Shown: positions 26,603-32,887 of the stretch, piece after piece | How the letters are laid out: each line of letters opens with the position of its first letter | How positions within the stretch are numbered: position 1 is the stretch's first letter | Assembly: GCA_030525285.1 (NCBI GenBank) | Contig: JAUNFA010000015.1 | Coordinates: forward strand, 1-32,887 | Source: Bacillota bacterium | GTDB lineage: Bacteria; Bacillota; Clostridia; Peptostreptococcales; Anaerovoracaceae | Reading direction: 5' to 3' | Length of the DNA stretch: 32,887 nt | The notes under the pieces: model-generated | The model's input: the letters and a program-made list of their open reading frames with translations, nothing else | The model's database searches: none | Told to the model about the DNA's origin: nothing | Made by a program: the position numbers and the translations under genes

Positions 26603-29600
26603 TTACTTGAAATATTTAACACCGGATTCAAAGATTTTCATGTCTTTTTCACCGATAACGTTCTTGTACAGATTTTTGCCAATTCTTTCTGAATGCCCCA
26701 TCTTACCGAATACTCTGCCATCAGGTGATGTAATACCTTCAATTGCCATTACTGAACCGTTCGGGTTGAATGCAATATCCATAGACGGATTACCATCAAA
26801 GTCTACATACTGAGTTGCTACCTGACCATTAGCAATAAGTCTTTCTAGAACTTCAGGTGATGCGATGAATCTTCCCTCTCCGTGTGATACAGGAATGGTG
26901 AATACATCACCTACATTGACACCTGCAAGCCATGGTGACTTAACTGATGCAATTCCTGTTCTTACCAGGCATGATGCGTGTCTGCCGATAGTGTTGTATG
27001 TCAGTGTAGGGCTTTGTTCTGTGCCATCTACAATTTTTCCTTCAGGAACGAGTCCCAGCTTGATAAGTGCCTGGAAGCCATTACATATTCCCAGCATAAG
27101 TCCGTCTCTGTTTTCGAGCAGATCGGTTACTGCATCCTTAATCGTAGGATTCTTGAATACAGCCGCAATGAATTTAGCCGAACCGTCTGGTTCGTCTCCT
27201 CCTGAGAATCCGCCCGGTATCATGATAATCTGGCTTTCTTTGATTTTCTTTTCCAGTTCAACAATTGAATCTTCGAGCTGCTCCGTAGTCAGATTTCTTA
27301 TTATATGAATGTCTGCGTCCGCTCCTGCCTTTGTAAAGGCTCTTGCAGAATCAACTTCGCAGTTTGTTCCAGGGAAAGTAGGAATAACAACCTTAGGTTT
27401 CGCAGTTCTGACTACAGGTCCCTGAGAATTTCTTGCCTCATATGAAATTCTGTCAACCTTTGTAGCATCTGCTTCATATCTGAATTCCTTTGTTCTTACA
27501 GGGAATACTCCTTCTACAGGATCCTGCCACTTGACAATGATTGCAGCCACATCTTCCGATTCGCCGTTTACAGTCAGCTTGCCGTCATCTGTAGTATTAC
27601 CGATAACTTCGTAGCATGCTCCCTCAAGTGCTCCCTCTATATCTTCATCTGCAGCCATTTCTATTACGACTGCTCCGAAGGCAGGTGACAGAATATCTCC
27701 GGATGCATTGACATTGGCACCTATGCCGTTACCTACTGCCATCTTAACCAGACTGATATAGAGTCCTCCACGTCCGATTGTGTTTGCTGACAGGATTCTG
27801 CCTGCTTCAGCCAGTTCTCTAAGTTTGAGCATGTTAGCTCTGAACACATCAAAATCTATAAGTCCGTTCTTGTCAACAGGTGCTGAGAGAACCGCCAGTT
27901 TGCTTGATGTTTCCTTCAGCTCTGTAGAAACCACATCTCCTGCGTCAATTGTAGTTATTGCAAAAGATGTAAGTGTTGGCGGCACGTCAATGTTCATGAA
28001 CGTTCCCGACATTGAGTCCTTGCCTCCGATTGAAGGAATTTCCAGTTCTTTCTGAACTTTGAGTGCTCCCAGCAGGGATGCCATTGGCTTGCCCCATCTT
28101 TCAGGACTTGTTCCCAGTCTTTCGAAATATTCCTGGAATGTAAGCCTAATCTTACGATAGTCGCCACCCATTGCAGCAATCTTTGCCACTGAATCAATTA
28201 CAGCGTAGAATGCTCCGTGGAAAGGACTCTTTGATGAAAGTTCCGGATCAAATCCATAAGTCATGATGGTAGCAGTATCTGTATCTCCTTCTACTACAGG
28301 AAGCTTGGCCGCCATTCCTGCTGCCGGTGAAAGCTGATACTTTCCACCCAGTGGCATGAGTACTGTACCTGCTCCGATAGTTGAGTCGAATCTCTCAACA
28401 AGACCCTTCTTGCTGCAGCAATTCAGGTCTGCCAGAAGTTCTTCTCTGCTCTTTGTTTCCTTGAAAATATCGAGAATTTCAACATTCTTAACGTTGCTGT
28501 TTGCTGCAAAAGCCTTAGCAAACTGCTGTGCTCCGTTAGTGTTAAGGAAATCTCTGGACAGATCCAGAATGCACTTTTCTCTCCAGTACATTCTTACTCT
28601 GTTTGTATCTGTTACAGTTGCAACTGCTGTTGCTTCCAGGTTTTCTTCATCTGAGTATCCTATGAATTCATCAACCTTGTCAGCCTCAACAACAACTGCC
28701 ATTCTTTCCTGTGATTCTGAAATTGCCAGTTCTGTTCCGTCAAGACCTTCGTACTTTTTCTTCACAAGATCAAGATTGATATCCAGACCGTCAGCAAGCT
28801 CACCGATTGCTACGGATACACCACCTGCACCGAAGTCATTGCATCTCTTGATGAGGGTTGCAACTTCCTTTCTTCTGAATAATCTCTGAATATTTCTTTC
28901 AACAGGCGGATTACCTTTCTGAACTTCAGCTCCACATGTGTTGATTGAATCCTCTGTGTGTTCCTTTGACGAGCCTGTAGCACCGCCACATCCGTCACGA
29001 CCGGTTCTGCCGCCTACAAGAATAATAACATCACCCTTTGCAGGCACTTTACGAATAACGTGATCCGCAGGTGCTGCACCAACTACTGCACCGATTTCCA
29101 TTCTCTTGGCAATGTAATTGTCGTGATAAACTTCGTCAACCAGGCCCGTAGCAAGACCAATCTGGTTACCGTATGAACTGTATCCTGCTGCCGCAGTCTG
29201 AGTAATTTTGCGCTGTGGAAGCTTACCATTAATAGTGTCTTCCACAGGAGTTCTCGGATCTGCAGCTCCTGTTACTCTCATTGCCTGATATACATAAACT
29301 CTTCCTGAAAGCGGGTCTCTTATTGCACCGCCCAGACATGTTGCTGCACCTCCGAAAGGCTCTATTTCTGTAGGATGGTTGTGTGTTTCATTCTTGAACA
29401 TTACCAGCCAGTCTTCTTCCTTGCCGTCAATTACAGCCTTGACCTTGATGGAGCACGCATTGATTTCTTCTGATTCGTCGAGATTGTCCACCTTACCATG
29501 TTTCTTAAGATACTTGGCACCAATACATGCCATGTCCATAAGGCACAGATTCTTCTCTTTGGCTCCGTAGACATCTTTTCTCATTGCCATGTATTCATCA

Positions 29601-30358
29601 AAAGCAGCCTTGACGATTTCTCCGTAACGGCTGTCTTCGAATTTAATCTCATCAAGGGTTGTATTAAATGTTGTATGTCTGCAATGGTCAGACCAGTATG
29701 TGTCAATAACTCTCAGTTCTGTGAGAGTAGGTTCTCTCTTTTCTGTTTCAGCATAATATTCCTGAACGAATTTAATATCTGCAGGACTCATTGCAAATCC
29801 CATGTCTGCACGATATGCTTCAAGTTCATCACCGTTCATTGCACAGAATCCATCTATAACTGCAACATCTTCAGGTGGTGTGGTCTCAAGCTCCAGGCTT
29901 TCGGGTTTCTCAATTGCTGCCAGCTGTGAATCCACAGGATTGACACAATAATTTCTGAGCATATCTGCCTGTTCACTTGTGATTTTGCCTTCGAGCACAT
30001 AAACTCTGGCAAATTTTACTGTGGCATCTGCCTTGCCGTTCATAAGCTTAATGCACTGTACAGCTGAATCCGCCCTCTGGTCATACTGTCCCGGAAGGAA
30101 CTCCACTGCGAAGTGAACCAGCTGCTTAACATCTTCAGGCATCTCCTCTTCGTAGATTGTATCGATTGCCGCTTCAGCAAATACTGTGTACTTAGCACTC
30201 TCGTATGTGTCATCATCGATGCCGTCCACATCATATCTGTTGAGGATTCTTATCCCTTTCAGATTATCCAGATGCAGATTCTCTCTCACATCATCAAAAA
30301 GCGCCTTGGCTTCAACATCAAAGCCGGACTTCTTTTCAACATATATTCTTCTGACCAT
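26603..30358 (-). CDS. purL: Phosphoribosylformylglycinamidine synthase, single-chain PurL with glutaminase domain
   Basis: 1251 residues, the large one-chain form, unlike the PurS-PurQ-PurL trio of Bacillus. An N-terminal PurS-like part is followed by two PurM-like halves (with ATEIEPFGGAATCLGGAIRD-type motif near residue 330, FGAGGVSVAIGELADG, and FGRIGGKDSM-like PSIGGKDSMSG) and a class I glutamine amidotransferase. In the latter, MIPGGFSGGDEPDG, the nucleophile Cys1092 in GICNGFQ, and His1222 and Glu1224 in MGHSER complete the triad. It makes FGAM from FGAR, glutamine and ATP. AAAGGA is nine bases before ATG. It is the first gene of the purine operon and divergent from walJ. Confidence 0.96.
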   Translation of the reverse strand: MVRRIYVEKKSGFDVEAKALFDDVRENLHLDNLKGIRILNRYDVDGIDDDTYESAKYTVFAEAAIDTIYEEEMPEDVKQLVHFAVEFLPGQYDQRADSAVQCIKLMNGKADATVKFARVYVLEGKITSEQADMLRNYCVNPVDSQLAAIEKPESLELETTPPEDVAVIDGFCAMNGDELEAYRADMGFAMSPADIKFVQEYYAETEKREPTLTELRVIDTYWSDHCRHTTFNTTLDEIKFEDSRYGEIVKAAFDEYMAMRKDVYGAKEKNLCLMDMACIGAKYLKKHGKVDNLDESEEINACSIKVKAVIDGKEEDWLVMFKNETHNHPTEIEPFGGAATCLGGAIRDPLSGRVYVYQAMRVTGAADPRTPVEDTINGKLPQRKITQTAAAGYSSYGNQIGLATGLVDEVYHDNYIAKRMEIGAVVGAAPADHVIRKVPAKGDVIILVGGRTGRDGCGGATGSSKEHTEDSINTCGAEVQKGNPPVERNIQRLFRRKEVATLIKRCNDFGAGGVSVAIGELADGLDINLDLVKKKYEGLDGTELAISESQERMAVVVEADKVDEFIGYSDEENLEATAVATVTDTNRVRMYWREKCILDLSRDFLNTNGAQQFAKAFAANSNVKNVEILDIFKETKSREELLADLNCCSKKGLVERFDSTIGAGTVLMPLGGKYQLSPAAGMAAKLPVVEGDTDTATIMTYGFDPELSSKSPFHGAFYAVIDSVAKIAAMGGDYRKIRLTFQEYFERLGTSPERWGKPMASLLGALKVQKELEIPSIGGKDSMSGTFMNIDVPPTLTSFAITTIDAGDVVSTELKETSSKLAVLSAPVDKNGLIDFDVFRANMLKLRELAEAGRILSANTIGRGGLYISLVKMAVGNGIGANVNASGDILSPAFGAVVIEMAADEDIEGALEGACYEVIGNTTDDGKLTVNGESEDVAAIIVKWQDPVEGVFPVRTKEFRYEADATKVDRISYEARNSQGPVVRTAKPKVVIPTFPGTNCEVDSARAFTKAGADADIHIIRNLTTEQLEDSIVELEKKIKESQIIMIPGGFSGGDEPDGSAKFIAAVFKNPTIKDAVTDLLENRDGLMLGICNGFQALIKLGLVPEGKIVDGTEQSPTLTYNTIGRHASCLVRTGIASVKSPWLAGVNVGDVFTIPVSHGEGRFIASPEVLERLIANGQVATQYVDFDGNPSMDIAFNPNGSVMAIEGITSPDGRVFGKMGHSERIGKNLYKNVIGEKDMKIFESGVKYFK

Positions 30359-30464
30359 AATAGAATTTCCTTTCTATATTCTAGACCTAGTTTGACACTT
30401 TAATGTTAGCACTTTCGCCTTTTTTTCGCAATAAATAATGGCGATATCTTTGGTTTTTCAACGT

Positions 30465-30508
30465 TTTCCGAACTTATTCTCATATACTTCGTATAATCGT
30501 TCGTGTTT
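30465..30508. promoter_or_regulatory. Inverted pair of PurBox-like sites in the purL-walJ divergent region
   Basis: The plus strand has TTTTCCGAACTTA (core 30469-30473), and the minus strand has AAACACGAACGAT (core 30503-30499), facing each other. Each is close to the Bacillus PurR site AWWWCCGAACWWT. The cores are 25 bases apart, whereas the Bacillus layout gives about 22-23. It lies 107-150 bases upstream of the purL start. A plausible purine-operon operator; the purR gene itself is not in the window. No purine riboswitch was seen in this 222-base gap. Confidence 0.4.
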
Positions 30509-30528
30509 TAGTCTCTTATATCCCTTAA

Positions 30529-30557
30529 TTGACTTTTAAACTGCTTTAATGTATCGT
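30529..30557 (+). promoter_or_regulatory. Promoter candidate of walJ-rlmH
   Basis: -35 TTGACT (30529-30534) and a weak -10 TATCGT (30552-30557), 17 bases apart, with the expected start about 17 bases before the walJ ATG. AAAGG lies ten bases before that ATG. Confidence 0.45.
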
Positions 30558-30580
30558 ATTTGACGAAAGGAATACAGTAA

Positions 30581-31387
30581 ATGACTATTAAATTCTGTTC
30601 TTTTGCCAGCGGAAGCAGTGGCAACTGTTATCTGGTAAAAGATGATGAAACGGCAATTCTCATAGATGCCGGCATATCCGGCAAAAAAATAATGCAATAT
30701 CTGGAAGAGACTGACACACCTCCGGAGCAGGTACAGGCTCTTCTCGTTACCCACGAACATATAGATCATGTTCAGAGTCTTCCAATACTTTCCAAGAATC
30801 TTCCCAATGTTCTCGTGTATGCCAACGAACCTACCTGGGACTGCAACGAACGTCCAGTCCCCCAAAACAAAAGGCGCACTTTTACAACGGGCATTGATTT
30901 TAGTGTGGGAGAATTCACTGTCAGGTCATTTCATGTGAGCCACGATGCCGCTGAACCTGTAGGATTCTCCATTATTCAGGAAAATCGTCAGATAAGCATC
31001 CTTACCGATTCTGGGTATGTAAGCGACGAAAATCTTGAGGAAATCGCTCCTGCGGACATACTCGTTCTTGAGTCAAACCACGAGGAGGAGATGCTTCTCA
31101 TGGGCAAATATCCCTACAATGTCAAGCGAAGGATTCTGGGCAATGAGGGTCATCTATCCAATGTAACATGCGGCAAATGTCTGGCACGAATATGTCATCT
31201 CATATCAAAACCGAGACGGGTACTACTAGGACATCTAAGTCGTGACAACAACGATCCGTCAATTGCCATGCTTGCAGTTAACAATACACTTATGGAAAAC
31301 GATGTAATGCCCGGAGGTAATCTCCGAATTGAAATCGCCCAGCGAAAAATGCGCGGCGACCTTTTGACTCTGAAAGGCGAAAAGTAA
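30581..31387 (+). CDS. walJ: WalJ/YycJ-type metallo-beta-lactamase-fold hydrolase
   Basis: 268 residues. It opens FCSFASGSSGNCYLV, typical of YycJ, and has the metal motif THEHIDH (57-63), HVSHDAAEPVGF (about 118-129), LTDSGYVS, and the late GHLSRDNN histidine (about 223). In Bacillus the gene follows the walRK two-component system and the protein, a probable 5'-exonuclease, affects cell division and repair; here walRK is not next to it. It is the first plus-strand gene after the divergent region and its stop shares one base with the rlmH start (TAATG). Confidence 0.92.
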   Translation: MTIKFCSFASGSSGNCYLVKDDETAILIDAGISGKKIMQYLEETDTPPEQVQALLVTHEHIDHVQSLPILSKNLPNVLVYANEPTWDCNERPVPQNKRRTFTTGIDFSVGEFTVRSFHVSHDAAEPVGFSIIQENRQISILTDSGYVSDENLEEIAPADILVLESNHEEEMLLMGKYPYNVKRRILGNEGHLSNVTCGKCLARICHLISKPRRVLLGHLSRDNNDPSIAMLAVNNTLMENDVMPGGNLRIEIAQRKMRGDLLTLKGEK

Positions 31388-31866
31388 TGAACATCAATAT
31401 TATCTGCATAGGAAAACTCAAAGAAAAATACTGGCAGGACGCAGTCAAAGAATACAGCAAGCGATTGGGACGCTTCTGCAATCTCAATATTATTGAACTC
31501 AAAGAAAGCCCCCTTGCTGCCAATCCGTCCCGGGCTGACGAAGAGGCTGTGAAGACTGCCGAGGGCAAAGAAATATTAAACAGAATCAAAGGTGGAGATT
31601 ATGTAGTCACTCTGGAAATCAGCGGCAAATCCATAGATTCAGTTAAACTGGCCGGCAAAATAGCAGATTTGGGTCTTCAGGGAAAGAGCACCATCGATTT
31701 TATAATCGGCGGTTCTCTAGGGCTGTCCGCAGAAGTAAGCAGCCGCTCTGATTTCAAGCTGTCCTTCTCAGCAATGACCTTTCCCCATCAGCTTATGCGG
31801 GTCATCCTGCTAGAGCAGGTATACCGGGCCTTTAAGATTAACAACCACGAAGCATATCATAAATAA
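31387..31866 (+). CDS. rlmH: 23S rRNA pseudouridine-1915 N3-methyltransferase
   Basis: 159 residues, exact family length. A SPOUT-class methyltransferase: MNINIICIGKLKEKYW at the start, FIIGGSLGLS (about 113-122) and LSFSAMTFPHQLMRVILLEQ with YRAFKINNHEAYHK at the end, the parts that form the knotted SAM site. It methylates helix 69 of the large ribosomal subunit. It is coupled to walJ by a one-base overlap and closed by a terminator about 90 bases on. The 3' end of rlmH is a known integration site (SCCmec in staphylococci). Confidence 0.97.
   Translation: MNINIICIGKLKEKYWQDAVKEYSKRLGRFCNLNIIELKESPLAANPSRADEEAVKTAEGKEILNRIKGGDYVVTLEISGKSIDSVKLAGKIADLGLQGKSTIDFIIGGSLGLSAEVSSRSDFKLSFSAMTFPHQLMRVILLEQVYRAFKINNHEAYHK
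31849..31866 (+). other. SCC-like attachment-site sequence at the rlmH 3' end
   Basis: The last 18 bases of rlmH, encoding Glu-Ala-Tyr-His-Lys-stop, read GAAGCATATCATAAATAA. This is nearly the same as the attB core used by SCC elements in staphylococcal rlmH (orfX). The match may only reflect conserved protein sequence. No second copy exists inside the window and no recombinase gene is visible. Confidence 0.4.
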
Positions 31867-31955
31867 AAACGACAGATCTTCTGCTAACACCACATAAGGC
31901 AGTAACTTAAAAATTATAGTAATACAACTTTATAGGGTATTCCAAAGAAGAGATT

Positions 31956-31989
31956 AAGGCTTTGACTGTAGAAGGTCAAAGCCTTTTTT
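31956..31989 (+). terminator. Intrinsic terminator after walJ-rlmH
   Basis: Perfect 11-bp stem AAGGCTTTGAC / GTCAAAGCCTT (31956-31966 and 31975-31985), eight-base loop, six T at 31984-31989. It separates the core genes from the small protein and TetR region. Confidence 0.93.
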
Positions 31990-32060
31990 CTATATTTGAA
32001 AATCCGCACATTCGCAATTTAAAAATCAGTCGAATAGAATATAGTCAAGGAGGGATTCAC

Positions 32061-32270
32061 ATGAGAACTATCAAATACCACCTTGTACTGACCGATAACG
32101 AATACAGTTTAATTATCAATTCACTAAATAACCTGAGAAACGACTTAATCGCACAGGGAAGATATACTGATGCAGTCGATGATGCCCTTTACGATATAGT
32201 TTCTTTTATAGCGGCGACAACGATTACCGGAATTCCGTTGTCTCTTTCTGCAACACTGCACTCCTTTTGA
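32061..32270 (+). CDS. Small conserved-type protein, possibly of mobile-element origin
   Basis: 69 residues from ATG 32061, chosen because a strong AAGGAGG stands seven bases before it; a frame open from 31962 would run through the terminator tail. The N-terminal 45 residues (RTIKYHLVLTDNEYSLIINS, then LNNLRNDLIAQGRYTDAVDDAL) resemble, from memory, small uncharacterised proteins found in Tn916-like and other conjugative elements of gut Bacillota. The last 25 residues (from about DIVSFIAATT) are hydrophobic and unlike those relatives, so the end may be altered. No known domain or function is recognised. Confidence 0.65.
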   Translation: MRTIKYHLVLTDNEYSLIINSLNNLRNDLIAQGRYTDAVDDALYDIVSFIAATTITGIPLSLSATLHSF

Positions 32271-32294
32271 TTAGCGATTTTTTCTCCACTCCCC

Positions 32295-32323
32295 TTGCAA
32301 AACAGAAAGAGACATAATATAAT
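32295..32323 (+). promoter_or_regulatory. Sigma-A type promoter of the TetR-type gene
   Basis: -35 TTGCAA (32295-32300) and perfect -10 TATAAT (32318-32323), exactly 17 bases apart. The expected start is near 32330, inside the inverted repeat that follows. Confidence 0.7.
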
Positions 32324-32349
32324 ATGACCAGAAGAACCGAAATGGTCAT
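32324..32349. promoter_or_regulatory. Inverted repeat over the transcription start, autorepressor operator candidate
   Basis: Arms ATGACCA (32324-32330) and TGGTCAT (32343-32349) around a 12-base centre. It begins just after the -10 box and ends 17 bases before the TetR-type start codon, the usual place for a self-repressing TetR operator. Confidence 0.55.
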
Positions 32350-32366
32350 TTGGATGGTGAACGAAC

Positions 32367-32887
32367 TTGGCTTTTACTGACTATGAAACAGAACAACTTC
32401 ACAAGGCGCTGCTGAAGGAAACAAGACGCTGCGCCGTCACACTGGGGATGAAGAAAACCTCAGTGGACCAACTGACAAAGGCTGTCGGTATCGCAAAAGG
32501 CTCGTTTTATAAATTCTACGAATCCAAGGAGATGGCCTTCTTCGCGGTTTTGGAGAACATTCACTCCGAGCTTTACGGAGTGGCTGACCATGCACTGAGC
32601 GAAGCAAACGGCTTGCCGCCGTCGGAGCGTGCGGCAGAGGCGGTTCTGGCCGTCTGCCGGAGGCTGTCTGATACTGGCGACATGGTTTTCATTGAACATG
32701 ACGCCAAGTTGCTTTTACAGAGATTGCCGGAGGGCGTCAAAAGGGAACATTACCACGATGACGAAACGCATATTCGTCAGCTCTTGGAAAAATATGATTT
32801 GATGTCAAGGCGCGGCGCTTCTTTGGTTGCCGCGACGGTGCGGGGACTGATCCTCACAGTTTCCCATAAGGAGCAGATTGGGGAGTT
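32367..32887 (+). CDS. TetR/AcrR-family transcriptional regulator, 3' end cut by window
   Basis: 173 residues visible, open at the window end. The start is TTG at 32367: an in-frame TGA lies two codons upstream, and the next ATG (residue 26) would remove half of the DNA-binding domain. GGATGGTGA lies about seven bases before the TTG. The N-terminus LHKALLKETRRCAVTLGMKK, then TSVDQLTKAVGIAKGSFYKFYESKEMAFF, is a complete TetR helix-turn-helix (about 12-60); the rest is the helical ligand domain. Hand counts of two 60-base lines in it give 55% and 67% GC, against 42% for one in rlmH, which suggests transfer. Ligand and target unknown; such genes often sit beside an exporter. Confidence 0.88.
   Translation, partial: MAFTDYETEQLHKALLKETRRCAVTLGMKKTSVDQLTKAVGIAKGSFYKFYESKEMAFFAVLENIHSELYGVADHALSEANGLPPSERAAEAVLAVCRRLSDTGDMVFIEHDAKLLLQRLPEGVKREHYHDDETHIRQLLEKYDLMSRRGASLVAATVRGLILTVSHKEQIGE

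Noticed and set aside
28356..28889. 177-codon plus-strand frame opposite purL
   Set aside because: Low-complexity Ser-rich translation of the antisense of a conserved gene.
30484..30497. loxP-arm-like sequence (ATACTTCGTATAAT)
   Set aside because: Only one partial arm with no spacer and second arm; chance similarity in a promoter region.
30359..30580. Purine or PRPP riboswitch before purL
   Set aside because: Looked for the conserved cores on the minus strand; none is present.

Overview
The window looks like chromosome of an anaerobic Clostridia-type member of the Bacillota. I infer this from the low-to-middle GC (a line counted in rlmH is 42% GC), AGGAGG-type ribosome sites, a Na+-pump acyl-CoA decarboxylase cluster, a one-chain PurL, and a purine pathway using PurO and a cysteine-less PurF. 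A relative of Anaerovoracaceae/Eubacteriales family XIII is possible, but I cannot prove the genus. No rRNA, tRNA, CRISPR array or complete insertion sequence was seen. Almost everything up to base 30360 is on the minus strand; the rest is on the plus strand.

Layout in the direction of transcription. (a) 30358 down to about 16172: purL-purE-purM-purN-purF-purO-purH(AICAR formyltransferase only)-purD, followed closely by a cytidylate-kinase-like gene, metG and tatD. The steps from PRPP to IMP are all here except purC, purB and purK. (b) 16171-15579: a decayed 3' end of a GPH-type sugar symporter between two exact 37-base direct repeats. One repeat copy supplies the -35 of a promoter that feeds a TPP riboswitch with its own terminator. 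(c) 15578-12767: a riboswitch-controlled operon for a thiamine-binding YkoF/MTH1187-type protein and a ThiXYZ-type pyrimidine (HMP) ABC importer, closed by an 18-bp terminator. (d) 12572-10314: a polar amino acid ABC importer with a good promoter and a palindromic operator candidate. (e) 10158-7653: two half-size chromate-transporter (ChrA) proteins, then tilS. (f) ftsH with its own promoter, a PucR-type regulator coupled to it by a one-base stop/start overlap, and glyA, closed by a strong terminator. (g) 2111-1: mmdA, an OadG-like subunit and the start of a biotin carrier carrying an in-frame stop, from a Na+-translocating methylmalonyl-CoA-type decarboxylase.

On the plus strand, walJ (yycJ) and rlmH form a pair with a one-base overlap and a strong terminator. 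The last 18 bases of rlmH look like the site used by SCC elements in staphylococci. Just after it the content changes to a small protein of mobile-element type and a GC-rich TetR-type regulator with its own promoter and a candidate operator, running off the window end.

The most interesting observations are: a PurF that keeps the PRPP site and likely Fe-S cysteines but has lost the glutaminase nucleophile; the purH function split into AICAR formyltransferase plus archaeal-type PurO; the duplicated transporter remnant that appears to have built the riboswitch promoter; 11-base helical-phase repeats inside the amino acid importer operon; and the possible integration junction after rlmH.
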